Positions 34,021-43,360 are shown, numbered from the stretch's first letter. The stretch is DNA of 64,000 bases from Parafrankia sp. EUN1f (GCF_000177675.1 NZ_ADGX01000036.1:1-64000), one strand, 5' to 3'. The notes: generated by a model not told the origin, from the sequence alone. A program made the numbers and translations.

Positions 34021-34751
34021 ACAGTCGCGTGGCCATCGTCACCGGTGGCGGATCGGGAATCGGCGCGGCGATCGCTCGCCGGCTGGCCGCGGACGGCCTT
34101 GCGGTGGCGGTCTTCGATCTGAACGGCGCGACTGCCGAGGAGACCGCCGCCTCGATCGCGGCCGGCGGCGACAAGTCCCTCGGCCTGGCTGTCGATGTGA
34201 CGGACGCCGCCGCCATCCAGGCCGGAGTCGAGTGCGTGCGCGGCCGGCCGGTGATTCTGGTCAACAATGCGGGGATGACGCCACACGGGCCGTTTCTGGA
34301 GATCACCACCGACATGTGGAACCGCTCTCTGGAAATCAACCTGACGAGCGCCTTCCACTGCTGCCAGGCTGTGCTGCCCGGAATGATTGAAGAGGGATGG
34401 GGGCGTATCGTCAACATATCCTCGTCGAGTATCAACACCGGCCCACCGCAGCTCGCGTCCTATGTTGCTGCCAAATCAGGAGTCGTCGGCCTCACGAAGG
34501 TCCTTGCTCGCGAATTCGGCCCGAGGGGGATCACGGTCAACACCATTCCGCCGGGCTTCATCGACACTCCCATGCTGCGCCAGTCCGAGAAAGGCGGCCT
34601 CATGCGCGTCGAGGAGCAGGAATCCGTCACGCCAGTCGGCCGCATCGGCCGTCCGGAGGACATAGCAGCGGCCTGCGCATTCCTTGTCCGCGACGAGGCC
34701 GGCTACATCACAGGCCAGGTGATCGGAGTCAACGGGGGCCGCAACACCTGA
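34017..34751 (+). CDS. Short-chain dehydrogenase (3-hydroxyacyl-CoA/2-hydroxycyclohexane-carboxyl-CoA type)
   Basis: A 244-residue classical SDR with a GTG start in a GTGA overlap with the MaoC-like gene. TGGGSGIG binds NAD, NNAG lies in the central strand, and the catalytic residues lie in ISSSSINTGPPQLASYVAAKSG. The C-terminal YITGQVIGVNGG is the family tail. It is similar in layout to BadH-like and 3-oxoacyl-ACP reductase-like enzymes. Coupling to the dehydratase-like gene suggests it oxidises a 3-hydroxyacyl-CoA to the 3-keto form, feeding a lyase or thiolase. Cofactor NAD is inferred from family habit. Confidence 0.88.
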   Translation: MNSRVAIVTGGGSGIGAAIARRLAADGLAVAVFDLNGATAEETAASIAAGGDKSLGLAVDVTDAAAIQAGVECVRGRPVILVNNAGMTPHGPFLEITTDMWNRSLEINLTSAFHCCQAVLPGMIEEGWGRIVNISSSSINTGPPQLASYVAAKSGVVGLTKVLAREFGPRGITVNTIPPGFIDTPMLRQSEKGGLMRVEEQESVTPVGRIGRPEDIAAACAFLVRDEAGYITGQVIGVNGGRNT

Positions 34752-34833
34752 CTCCCGGTCAGACGATGAGCCGTTGAAGATCGGTGGTCTCCCGGGCGGC
34801 CTCGGTGGTCTCCAGCGGAACAGCCCTGACCGG

Positions 34834-35679
34834 TCAGCTCTTTGGTTTCTTGGCGCCGCCGAAGCCGAGGCGGGCGCTGCGTTCCTTGAACTCCGGGGTG
34901 TTCAGCAGGTTGGTCACCAGCAGGCGGTCGAGGTGGCGCTGGGCGGTGCGGTCGGAGATGTCGGCGTACATGTCGACGGCGAGCTTCGCCACGCCGAGAG
35001 CCTCGGCGGGGATGGTGGTGAGCTCGCGGCAGAACGCGTACACGTCGTCCAGGAACGTCTCCGTCGGGAAGATGTCGTGCACCAGGCCGATCCGCAGCGC
35101 CTGCTCGGCGGTGACCTTGCGGCCGGCCATCGCCATCCACTTTCCCCAGGCGGGGCCGACGATGCGGGTGAGGCGGCTGGTGCCGCCGCTGCCGGCCAGC
35201 ACCCCGATGTGGATCTCCGGCACCGCGAACTCCGCCTGCGGGGTGCAGAACCGGAAGTCGCACGACACCGCCATCTCCACCCCACCACCCAGGCAGATTC
35301 CCTGCGCGGCGATGATGATCGGCTTCTCGATCGCCTCGAACTCGTCGTAGAGCGCGTGGTGGCTGCGGTAGTTGCGCCGGACGTTCCAGCCCGGGTGAAG
35401 GTGCTCCGTCTCCGGGTTTCCCTGCCGGTTGCCGACGGGCTCGGACAGGTCGACGCCGGCGGTGAAGTACCGCCCGACGCCGGTGATGACCAGGCAGCGC
35501 AGGTCGTCCCGGTCGGAGAGCAGATTGGCGGCCTGCCAGAGGGTGCTGGTGACCTGGGCGCTGATGAGGTTGAGCTTCGGGCGGTCGATGGTCACGGTGA
35601 GGATGCCGTCGTGCTCGGTCAGCCGGGCGTGCTGCTCGCCGGCCCCTCCGGCTGGCTGTTGGGCGCTCGTTGCCGTCAT
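34834..35679 (-). CDS. Enoyl-CoA hydratase/isomerase family protein
   Basis: A 281-residue crotonase. The motifs are FTAGVDLSE and GICLGGGVEMAVSCDFRFC for the oxyanion hole and VPEIHIGVLAGSGGTSRL for the catalytic Glu loop, so unlike the copy at 17061 it keeps a Glu in that loop. The start is ATG 35679. It is the last gene of a minus-strand unit with a TetR regulator (54 bases upstream) and an acyl-CoA synthetase. Hydration of an enoyl-CoA or an isomerase reaction is expected. The terminal Lys-rich GGAKKPKS is unusual but harmless. Confidence 0.85.
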   Translation of the reverse strand: MTATSAQQPAGGAGEQHARLTEHDGILTVTIDRPKLNLISAQVTSTLWQAANLLSDRDDLRCLVITGVGRYFTAGVDLSEPVGNRQGNPETEHLHPGWNVRRNYRSHHALYDEFEAIEKPIIIAAQGICLGGGVEMAVSCDFRFCTPQAEFAVPEIHIGVLAGSGGTSRLTRIVGPAWGKWMAMAGRKVTAEQALRIGLVHDIFPTETFLDDVYAFCRELTTIPAEALGVAKLAVDMYADISDRTAQRHLDRLLVTNLLNTPEFKERSARLGFGGAKKPKS

Positions 35680-35733
35680 GAACTCGAGATCCTTCCGTCT
35701 TCTGCTGGGCTCGCGCGGGAGCCGCACCTGTGG

Positions 35734-36366
35734 TCAGCCGGCGGCGGCCGGCGTGACGAACGCGCGGCGGACCATCTCGACGAACTGCTCCTCGGCGATG
35801 CCTGCCGTCCCGTCGGGGCGGGTCGCCTCGGCGTTGCGGTAGGCCCCGACCATCGACGCGAGCAGCCGGGCGAGGCTGTCGGCATCGCCGCCGCAGATCG
35901 TGCCGTCGCGCTGCCCGCGTTGGATCACCTCGGCCTCCAGTCGCATCGCGTCCGTGTACCCGTTGGCGATGTCCTCGCTGAGCTGAGGCGAGACGGCGAG
36001 GCCCGACGAGTACAGCCGGCTCATGAGCCGGCCGAAGTCCGGGTAGGCACGATAGAACATGATCTCGCTGTGGACGAGTCCCACGAGCAGGTCGATGCCC
36101 GCCCCGTCCGCCTCGGCGAAGGAGCGGATCCGCCCCAGCAACGCCCCGCCGCGCCGATCGATGACCGCCCGCAGGAGCTCGTCCTTGTTGGGCAGGTGCA
36201 GGTAGAGCGCTCCGACCGACATCTCGCACCGCTCGGCGACCTGCCGCAGGCTGGTCTCGCGGAAGCCGTGCCGGCCGAACAGCTCCTCTGCGGCGTCGAG
36301 GACCCGCTCACGGACCCGCTCGGCCTGTTCGCGCTGGCGCAGCTCACGCGGGGAGGCGGTCGTCAT
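35734..36366 (-). CDS. TetR-family transcriptional regulator
   Basis: A 210-residue regulator. The HTH domain covers residues 15-60, with RQVAERCEMSVGALYLHLPNKDELLRAV. The C-terminal domain (YPDFGRLMSRLYSSGL and similar) is a ligand-binding helical bundle. Its ATG overlaps the stop of the acyl-CoA synthetase gene (36363-36366), so it is made together with a fatty-acid-activating enzyme and probably senses an acyl-CoA, in the manner of FadR/KstR-like TetR repressors. It probably controls this unit; the operator is not identified. Confidence 0.88.
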   Translation of the reverse strand: MTTASPRELRQREQAERVRERVLDAAEELFGRHGFRETSLRQVAERCEMSVGALYLHLPNKDELLRAVIDRRGGALLGRIRSFAEADGAGIDLLVGLVHSEIMFYRAYPDFGRLMSRLYSSGLAVSPQLSEDIANGYTDAMRLEAEVIQRGQRDGTICGGDADSLARLLASMVGAYRNAEATRPDGTAGIAEEQFVEMVRRAFVTPAAAG

Positions 36367-38156
36367 CGGGCCGCCGCGGTCCCGCTGCCGACGCCCGCGT
36401 CGACGCCGGTGCCGGAGCCGCTCCCCGTCTCGGTGCCGCCGTCGGCGCCGGGTGGGATGTCGAAGCGTTCGCGCAGGTCCTGCTTGAGGACCTTGCCGGT
36501 GGTGTTGCGGGGGAGGCTGCTCACGGTCGTGACATGCGCGGGCACCTTGAAGGCCGCCAGCGATGCGCCCACCCACGCGCGGACGTCGGCCGGGTCGATC
36601 ACGGCGCCGTGGCGGGGAACGATCACGGCCAGCACCTCCTGGCCGAGCTCGCGGTGCGCCACGCCGATCACCGCGGCGTCGGCGACATCGGCGTGTTCGA
36701 GGAGGCGGTTCTCGATCTCGATCGGGTAGATGTTCTCGCCGCCGCGCACGATCATGTCGCGGAGTCGGCTCTCGACCTGGAGCAGACCGCCCTCGAACCG
36801 GCCGTAGTCCCCGGTGGGGTACCAGCCCTGGTCGTCCACCGGGCTGACCGACTCGCCCCAGTAGCCGAGGAAGGTGCTCGGGCAGCGGATCCACAGCTCG
36901 CCGATGCGTCCGTCGGTGATCTCGGCACCGCTCTCGTCCCGGACGACGACTTCGGCGGTCGGCGTGGGTACGCCCGCCGAGGTGGGATGCGCCGCGAGGC
37001 GTGGGCCGCTGATCGCGGTACCCAGGCCGCAGGTCTCGGTCATCCCGTAGCCGTTGGTCAGCGGAGTTCCCGGCATCCGCTGCTCGAGCAGGCGGGGCAG
37101 CTCTGGTGAGATCGTCGCGCCACCGCAGCCGACGCTCCTGATCGTGGCACGGGCCATGCGGTCCAGGTCCGGATGCTCCAGCAGACGCAGGATCTGGGTT
37201 GGCACGCCGCTCCACTGGGTGACGCCATGGCGGGCGGTCAGCTCCAGGTGAACGGCCGGATCCCAGCGGCCGGGCGGGGGAAGCACGAGTGTCATCCCGG
37301 AGCGAGGCGCCACGGCCGTCAGCGGCCCGAGGCCGGAGATGTGGAAGAACGGCCCGGTCAGCACCGACACCGGCGTACCCGCCGGCGGGGGAGCGGCCCC
37401 GGAGACGGCCTCGACCGCGCCGCGCAGCGCCGCGTCCATCGCGAAGTTGACCAGCCCACGGTGGCTGATCAACGCTCCCTTCGGACGGCCGCTGGTACCG
37501 CTGGTGAACAGGATCGCGCAGGCGTCGTCCTCCTCGACGGCGGCCGGCTCGAAGGCCGGCGCCCCGGTCTCCCCGGTCTCGCTGGCCGTCCCCGCCGCGG
37601 CGGGGACGGCCAGGTCGGTGAACGACACCGCGCCGGCGACCGCGTCCGCGACAACCTTGCTGCCCGCGTCGGCGTCGAGCTGGGTGAGGCGGGCGAGCCG
37701 GGGCTCGTCGGCGACCAGCAGCGCCGGTTCGGTCAGCGCCAGACCGGCGGCGAGCTCGGGTCCCGTCCACCAGCCGTTGAGACCGACGACGACGGCGCCG
37801 AGCAGGAGCACGCCCCAGATCGTCAGCGCGTGCTCGGCGCTGTTGGCTCCGGCCAGGGCCACTCGGTCGCCGGCGGCGATCCCGTGACGGCTCCGCAGTG
37901 CCGCGGCGACCGCCCGCGCGGCGTCCGCGGCCTCACGGTAGGTCACCGTCCGCTCCGGCAGTACCAGGTACGGGCGATCGGGGTGCTCCCGGGCGGCCGC
38001 GGCGAGCAGCTCCGGCAGGCTGCGCGGCCGCTGCGCGAAGACCGTCATCTCGACCCCGCGGACGTCCTCGCGCACCAGCTCGAACGGCGCGCCCGGCCCG
38101 GTCAGGACGGGGAGCAGCGACGGCGGGATGCGGGTGAGATCGGGCCAGCCTGCCAT
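36363..38156 (-). CDS. Acyl-CoA synthetase (AMP-binding, FadD-like)
   Basis: ATP-dependent activation of a carboxylic acid to its CoA ester via an acyl-adenylate. The 597-residue protein has the P-loop-like FTSGTSGRPKG near residue 220, YGMTETCG, the hinge GDYGRFEGGLLQVESRLRDM and the catalytic lysine in TGKVLKQDLRE. The start at ATG 38156 follows GGAGG closely. The C-terminal 30 residues (GGTETGSGSGTGVDAG) are a low-complexity tail rarely seen in the family. Coupled to the TetR regulator and followed by an enoyl-CoA hydratase, it probably starts a beta-oxidation branch. Confidence 0.9.
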   Translation of the reverse strand: MAGWPDLTRIPPSLLPVLTGPGAPFELVREDVRGVEMTVFAQRPRSLPELLAAAAREHPDRPYLVLPERTVTYREAADAARAVAAALRSRHGIAAGDRVALAGANSAEHALTIWGVLLLGAVVVGLNGWWTGPELAAGLALTEPALLVADEPRLARLTQLDADAGSKVVADAVAGAVSFTDLAVPAAAGTASETGETGAPAFEPAAVEEDDACAILFTSGTSGRPKGALISHRGLVNFAMDAALRGAVEAVSGAAPPPAGTPVSVLTGPFFHISGLGPLTAVAPRSGMTLVLPPPGRWDPAVHLELTARHGVTQWSGVPTQILRLLEHPDLDRMARATIRSVGCGGATISPELPRLLEQRMPGTPLTNGYGMTETCGLGTAISGPRLAAHPTSAGVPTPTAEVVVRDESGAEITDGRIGELWIRCPSTFLGYWGESVSPVDDQGWYPTGDYGRFEGGLLQVESRLRDMIVRGGENIYPIEIENRLLEHADVADAAVIGVAHRELGQEVLAVIVPRHGAVIDPADVRAWVGASLAAFKVPAHVTTVSSLPRNTTGKVLKQDLRERFDIPPGADGGTETGSGSGTGVDAGVGSGTAAAR

Positions 38157-38208
38157 GGTTTCCTCCAGGCTTCGGTCTTCGGTCTTTCGGGACTGGTCGG
38201 CCGGCCGG

Positions 38209-39708
38209 TCAGACTCCGACGGCGATGACCTTGGTTTCCAGGTACTCCTCGAACCCGGGCACACCCATCTCACGGCCCAGCCCGCTCTGCCGATACCCGC
38301 CGAAGGGCATGTCGGGCGCGTAGTACTGGCCGCCGTTGACGTTGATGGAGCCGGTGCGCACCCGCCGCGCGATGCCCATCGCCCGGTCCAGTGAACCGGA
38401 GCTCACCGACCCGGCCAGCCCGTAGATCGAGTTGTTCGCGATGCGGACGGCGTCGTCGTCGGTGTCGAACGGGATCATCACCGCGACCGGGCCGAAGAAC
38501 TCCTGCTGGGCGATGGCCGAGTCGGGGTCGACGTCGACGAACAGGGTCGGCTCGGTGAAGAAACCGGTCGGCAGGTGCGCGGGCACACCGCCGCCGGCGG
38601 CGACCTTCTGCCCCTCGGCCACCCCGACGGCGATCAGGTCGAGGACCCGCTGCCGCTGCACCGCGCTGATCTGTGGGCCCATCAGCACCGACGGGTCGGT
38701 CGGGTCGCCGTAGGGGAAGTTCGCCAGTGCCTCGCTCATGGCGGCGACGGCGTCGTCGTAGAGCGGGCGGGCCACCAGCAGCCGGGAGTCGATCGCGCAG
38801 CCCTGCCCGGAGTGGAAGCAGGCGACCGTGGCCGCCATCGGGATGACCTTGCCGAGGTCGGCGTCGTCGCACACGATGTGCGCGGACTTGCCGCCCAGCT
38901 CCAGGAACGTCTTCTTGATGGTCGGCGCCGCGGCGGCCATCAGGCGCCGGCCCACCGCCGTCGAACCGGTGAAGCTGATCATGTCGACCCGCGGGTCCTC
39001 CGCGAGGCGCTGCGCGACCTGGTTGTCCGACGTCGTCACGACGTTGAACACCCCGGCCGGGACGTCGGTCTCCTCGGCGACGAGGCGGCCGAGCACGGTG
39101 GCCGTCCAGGGTGAGTCCGGTGCCGGCTTGAGCACCACCGTGTTGCCCGCGGCCAGCGCGGGCACCACCTTCGCCAGGTTGATCTGCATCGGCACGTTCC
39201 ACGGCGTGATCGCCGCGACGACACCGACCGGCTCCCGCGCCACCACCCGGCGGCTGGTGGAGTACGTGACCGGCGAGTCGTACACGCCGTGGTCGGTGTC
39301 CCAGGCGTACTTCTCGGCCAGCTCCACCGTGTAGGAGACGATTCCCAACGCCGCGTCGAGGTGCGGGCCGTGGGTAAGCGATACCGGAGCGCCGATCTCG
39401 GCGACGGTCAGCCCGCGCAGCTCCTCCTTGTGGCGCTCCAGGGCCTCCGACAGCTGGCGCAGGCAGCGCAGCCGCAGCGGCGTGTTCGTCGACCAGTCGG
39501 TGGTGTCGAAGGCGGTTCGGGCGGCGGCGATGGCCGCGTCCATGTCGTCGGAGCCGGCGTCGGCGACCGAGCCGAGGACCTGCTCGGTCGCGGGGTTGAT
39601 GTTGGTGAAGGTGCGGCCGGCCCGCGCCTGTACCAGGGCGCCGCCGATCAGCAGCCGCGGCTCGGAGACCACGGAGTCATCCGCCGGGGCGGCAGAGGTG
39701 TCGGACAT
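38209..39708 (-). CDS. Aldehyde dehydrogenase (NAD-dependent)
   Basis: A 499-residue ALDH with TPWNVP (catalytic Asn), the Glu in LELGGKSAHIV and the nucleophile in HSGQGCAIDSRLL. The C-terminal YYAPDMPFGGYRQSGLGRE is typical of the actinobacterial ALDHs found in terpene and steroid catabolic clusters. It is distinct from the copy at 3034, so the two probably have different substrates. It lies 52 bases upstream of the acyl-CoA synthetase gene on the same strand, suggesting aldehyde to acid to acyl-CoA. The GntR regulator lies upstream. Confidence 0.92.
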   Translation of the reverse strand: MSDTSAAPADDSVVSEPRLLIGGALVQARAGRTFTNINPATEQVLGSVADAGSDDMDAAIAAARTAFDTTDWSTNTPLRLRCLRQLSEALERHKEELRGLTVAEIGAPVSLTHGPHLDAALGIVSYTVELAEKYAWDTDHGVYDSPVTYSTSRRVVAREPVGVVAAITPWNVPMQINLAKVVPALAAGNTVVLKPAPDSPWTATVLGRLVAEETDVPAGVFNVVTTSDNQVAQRLAEDPRVDMISFTGSTAVGRRLMAAAAPTIKKTFLELGGKSAHIVCDDADLGKVIPMAATVACFHSGQGCAIDSRLLVARPLYDDAVAAMSEALANFPYGDPTDPSVLMGPQISAVQRQRVLDLIAVGVAEGQKVAAGGGVPAHLPTGFFTEPTLFVDVDPDSAIAQQEFFGPVAVMIPFDTDDDAVRIANNSIYGLAGSVSSGSLDRAMGIARRVRTGSINVNGGQYYAPDMPFGGYRQSGLGREMGVPGFEEYLETKVIAVGV

Positions 39709-39753
39709 CGAGCTGGCTCCTGTCCCTGTAACGGGTGGTCGTGAGATTGGTCG

Positions 39754-40428
39754 TCAGGCCGCGGGGTGCCAGAGGATGTCGCGTGCGTCCAGCAGCTCCA
39801 CCACATGCCCGCCGTAGCTGCGCAGCAGGCGGATGAACTCCGCCGCGGCGCCGCCGCCGTCGCCGGCCGTCATCGCCCGCATGACGGCGGCCACTCCGCT
39901 CTTCTGCGCCCCGATGGTTCCGGGAACAAGGGCGAAGAAGTTGCCCGGGATGATGCCGGTCATCAGACGGGAGAACGACGACAGCCGGGGCGAGTTCGCC
40001 ATCGCGAAGATCTGGCGGAGGAACTGCTCGTTGGCGCGCAGAAGCTCGTCGGCGTCCTCGGCCTGGCACAGCCGGCGCTCCGCGGCGGCCAGCGCCGCGA
40101 AGCCGGCCGGGTCACCGCGTTCGGTGGCCTGCTCGGCCGCCAGCCCGTAGAGGTGGCCCAGCAGCGCGTAGTAGTCGATGACGGAGTTGCGGTCCAGCCC
40201 GTGGACGAACGCGCCGCGGTGCGGCTCGATCGCGATCCAGCCCTCGCTCTCCAGCGTGATCATCGCCTCGCGCACCGGGATGCGGCTGACGCCCAGCTCC
40301 TCGGCGATCATGTCCTGGCGGACGCGGTCACCCTGGCGCAGCGCACCGCTGAAGATCAGGCCGCGGATGTGGTCCGCGACCTGACGTCCACTGCTGCGAC
40401 GTTCCATGTGCTGCCTGGTCCGGGTCAT
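39754..40428 (-). CDS. GntR-family regulator, FCD (FadR C-terminal-like) type
   Basis: A 224-residue regulator. The N-terminal winged HTH (VADHIRGLIFSGALRQGDRVRQDMIAEELGVSRIPVREA) is a textbook GntR domain, and the rest is an all-helical FCD ligand-binding domain. The ATG at 40428 overlaps the stop of the fused ABC transporter gene by four bases; a second ATG at 40407 is possible. FCD-type GntR proteins sense organic acids or acyl-CoAs. Coupling to the transporter suggests it controls uptake and the downstream aldehyde dehydrogenase/acyl-CoA synthetase genes. Confidence 0.88.
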   Translation of the reverse strand: MTRTRQHMERRSSGRQVADHIRGLIFSGALRQGDRVRQDMIAEELGVSRIPVREAMITLESEGWIAIEPHRGAFVHGLDRNSVIDYYALLGHLYGLAAEQATERGDPAGFAALAAAERRLCQAEDADELLRANEQFLRQIFAMANSPRLSSFSRLMTGIIPGNFFALVPGTIGAQKSGVAAVMRAMTAGDGGGAAAEFIRLLRSYGGHVVELLDARDILWHPAA

Positions 40429-43205
40429 TCAGCCACCCGGACGGCCTTGGTCGCCGCCGTGGCAGGGGCGGCCGGGGTGGCGCCGGCGCCGGCGCCGGCG
40501 GTACCAAGGTAGGCGCGGGCCAGCTGCTCGGTGTCCAGCTCGCTGGTCGGGCCGGCCCAGGTGATGTGGCCGACGGTGAGGAAGGCGGCGTGCCCCGCGA
40601 CGGACAGCGCGTTGCGGGTCTTCTCCTCGGCGATGAGCAGGGCCGTTCCCTGCTGCTGCAGCTGGCCGAGCGCGGCGAAGATCTGCTCGGTGACCAGCGG
40701 TGCCAGGCCGAGCGACGGCTCGTCGGCGATGAGCAGGCGGGGCGGGCGGACGAGCGCCGGGGCGAGGGTGAGCTGCTGCTGCTCACCGCCGGAAAGCGCA
40801 CCCGCGGCCTGCCCGCGCCGGCGGGCCAGCGAGGGGAAGGCCTCGTAGGCACGGTCGCGTTCGTCCCGGTCGCGCAGCCAGATCGTCAGGTTCTCCTCGA
40901 CGGTGAGGTCGGGGAAGATGCCGCGGCCCTCGGGCGCCAGATAGATGCCGTCACGCCGCCGGTGCTGCGCCGGGATCGCGGTGACGTCCTCGCCGGCGAG
41001 CTCGACGGTGCCCGAGGTGGGTGTGACGAGGCCGCCGATCGCCGCGCACAGCGTGGTCTTGCCGGCACCGTTGCTGCCCAGCAGGGCCAACGCCTCGCCG
41101 GGGCCGATCACGAGGTCGACGCCGTGCAGGACCTCGATGTCGTTGTAGCCGGCGTGCAGCCCACGCACCCGCAGGACGGGCTCCACCGCGCCTGCGAGCG
41201 CACCGGCGGCCGTGGGCACATCGCCGCCCACAGGAACAGCGACCGCGGGTGAGGGAGCTGCCGGGGCGGGCGCCGTCGCAGCTGTTGCCGGGCCGGCCTG
41301 GCGGCGGCGACGTTGCTGGGTGGCGCGGCCGATGGCGGCCAGCGCGCCGTCCGGGTCGCGGGCCAGGCCGATGGCGCCGAGCCCGAAGAGGATCTGCATG
41401 AAGTGGGTGGAGTCCGGGATGTTCTCGAACGCCTGCGGGGCGAGCGCGGCGACGAGGCCGGCGAGGACGGCGCCGGCGGGGCGGCGGATGCTGAAGGTGA
41501 TGGTGGTCGCCAGCCAGACCAGCCCGAGGAACGCGTCGTAGTCGGTGTTGGTGACCCGGCCGCGGGTGGTCGCGAGCAGGACGCCGCCGAACCCGGCGAT
41601 GGCCGCGGAGATGACGAAGACCAGCAGCTTCATGCGCCCGACGGCGATGCCGTTGGTCTGCGCGCCGACGTCGCTGGAGCGGACGGCGAGCATCGCCCGG
41701 CCCGTGCTGGAGGTGCGCAGGGCGTGGACGAGCCAGATGGTCAGCCCGAGCAGCACGAGCAGCATCACGACCATCCACCGGGGGTTGGCGGTGTCGACGA
41801 TGCCCAGGTCCGGTGCCGGGATCGCCCAGCCGCCGGAGCCGTTGGAGATGTCGCGGATCTGGAACAGCAGGTTCTGGCCGATGAACGCCAGCGCCAGCGT
41901 GGACAGCGCCAGCGGCAGTCCGCCGAGACGGCGGGTCGGCAGCGCGATGACGGCGCCGGTCAGGGCGGCGACGATCACCCCGGCGAGCAGCGCGGGCAGG
42001 TAGGGGACGTCATGGGAGAGCAGGATGCCGGTGGTGAAGGCACCGGCGAGGACGAAGGCGACCTGCGCGAGGCTGACCATGCCGCCGATGCCGGTGACGA
42101 CCGTGAACGACATCAGCACGATGGCGGTGGCCAGGCCCTCTGCGAGCAGACCGGCCCAGAAGTCGGTGGCGCCCCAGGCGGTGTAGGCGAGCAGGCCGGC
42201 GGTGACCACACCCCACAGCGCGCGCCGGCGCCACGGCGAGACCTCGGTCGGGTCCTCGGCGGGCGGCTTCTCCTCGAGGGTGGTGCCGGCGGAACGGCCG
42301 CGTTCGGCGCCGAAGAAGAACAGCAGCAGGAAGAGAATGATGAACGGGACGGCGGTCGGGAATCCGGTGATGTCGAGGTCGACGTAGCCGTCCACCAGGT
42401 TCTGGGCGACACCGAGCAGCAGACCACCGGCCATCGCGATCGGAATGGAGGCGAAACGCGCCAGCACCACCGCGGGGATCGAGACGAACAGCAGCGTGTT
42501 GTAGGTGAAGTTGGCCAGGCCGAACATCGGGGCCAGCAGGACGCCGACCAGGCCGGCCAGCCCGCAGGAGGTGATCCAGGAGACCGCGGACGCACGGTCC
42601 GGGTCGACGCCGCGCAGGGCGGCGATGGCGGGCCGGCTCACCGAGGCGCGCATCTCCAGGCCGATGCGGGTGCGGCGAACGAGATACCACAGCAGCAGCG
42701 CGGAGAAGATCGCGGCGCCGAGAATGGCCAGCTTGTCGCTGTCCAGGATCAGCCCGTTGCCGAGCTTGTAGATCTCCTTGGGGCTGGGGCCCAGGCCCGG
42801 GAACCGGAAGACGTCCTCGACGGTCGGCAGGTCCAGGCTGGCCTTCTCCCGCAGCATGGCGGAGATCCACAGGCACAGCGCGGGCAGCGCGATGAGCAGG
42901 CCGAGGGTGGCGACCATCCGCGCCGCGATGGACGCGTCGCGCAGCGGGTTGAACAGGATCCGGTGCAGCAGCCAGCCCAGCGCCGGCGCGAACACGCCGA
43001 CACACAGAATCGCGCTCGGCACGACGGGCAGGCCCTGGCCGGTGTTGAGCTGGAAGAACAGGTAGGCCGTCGAGAAGGCGACGCCGCCCTGCCCGAAGTT
43101 GAACACTCCGGAGGTCTGGTAGGTGAGGGTCAGGCCGGACGCGAGGATCGCGTATAACGCGCCGGTGACCAGCCCCGCGACCACCAGGTTGAAGAACTCG
43201 GTCAC
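40425..43205 (-). CDS. Fused branched-chain-type ABC transporter: LivH permease + LivM permease + LivF ATPase
   Basis: A single 926-residue polypeptide carries what is normally three Liv proteins. Residues 1-300 are a LivH-like permease (GALYAILASGLTLTYQTSGVFNFGQGG). Residues 325-625 are a LivM-like permease (GIGGMVSLAQVAFVLAGAFTTGIL, then the EAA-like STGRAMLAVRSSDVGAQTNG). An Ala/Pro linker follows, then residues 690-895 form a LivF-like ATPase with Walker A GSNGAGKTT near 709, the LSGGEQ signature near 803 and Walker B LLIADEP near 824. The frame is intact throughout, so the fusion is not a sequencing join visible from the data. The partner LivG ATPase and binding lipoprotein are encoded upstream. 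It should import a hydrophobic amino acid or a carboxylated catabolite. Confidence 0.92.
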   Translation of the reverse strand: MTEFFNLVVAGLVTGALYAILASGLTLTYQTSGVFNFGQGGVAFSTAYLFFQLNTGQGLPVVPSAILCVGVFAPALGWLLHRILFNPLRDASIAARMVATLGLLIALPALCLWISAMLREKASLDLPTVEDVFRFPGLGPSPKEIYKLGNGLILDSDKLAILGAAIFSALLLWYLVRRTRIGLEMRASVSRPAIAALRGVDPDRASAVSWITSCGLAGLVGVLLAPMFGLANFTYNTLLFVSIPAVVLARFASIPIAMAGGLLLGVAQNLVDGYVDLDITGFPTAVPFIILFLLLFFFGAERGRSAGTTLEEKPPAEDPTEVSPWRRRALWGVVTAGLLAYTAWGATDFWAGLLAEGLATAIVLMSFTVVTGIGGMVSLAQVAFVLAGAFTTGILLSHDVPYLPALLAGVIVAALTGAVIALPTRRLGGLPLALSTLALAFIGQNLLFQIRDISNGSGGWAIPAPDLGIVDTANPRWMVVMLLVLLGLTIWLVHALRTSSTGRAMLAVRSSDVGAQTNGIAVGRMKLLVFVISAAIAGFGGVLLATTRGRVTNTDYDAFLGLVWLATTITFSIRRPAGAVLAGLVAALAPQAFENIPDSTHFMQILFGLGAIGLARDPDGALAAIGRATQQRRRRQAGPATAATAPAPAAPSPAVAVPVGGDVPTAAGALAGAVEPVLRVRGLHAGYNDIEVLHGVDLVIGPGEALALLGSNGAGKTTLCAAIGGLVTPTSGTVELAGEDVTAIPAQHRRRDGIYLAPEGRGIFPDLTVEENLTIWLRDRDERDRAYEAFPSLARRRGQAAGALSGGEQQQLTLAPALVRPPRLLIADEPSLGLAPLVTEQIFAALGQLQQQGTALLIAEEKTRNALSVAGHAAFLTVGHITWAGPTSELDTEQLARAYLGTAGAGAGATPAAPATAATKAVRVAE

Positions 43206-43302
43206 GCGATTCCTCCTTGGTCGCGGCCCGCGCCGCCGCCATTTCTGAGACCACCTGGCCGGGCGCGGAGTTTCCGTTCCGGCCCCGGCCAGGCGGTATT
43301 AC

Positions 43303-43350
<48 letters not shown>

Positions 43351-43360
43351 TGCGGTGGAG

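Noticed and set aside
34774-36729. 651-codon plus-strand open frame across the enoyl-CoA hydratase, TetR and synthetase genes
   Set aside because: Shadow frame; it crosses three well-supported minus-strand genes and shows no motif.
41313-43157. 614-codon plus-strand open frame opposite the fused transporter
   Set aside because: Composition is Gly/Asp/Gln/Arg-rich with no domains; the minus-strand frame has clear permease and ATPase motifs.
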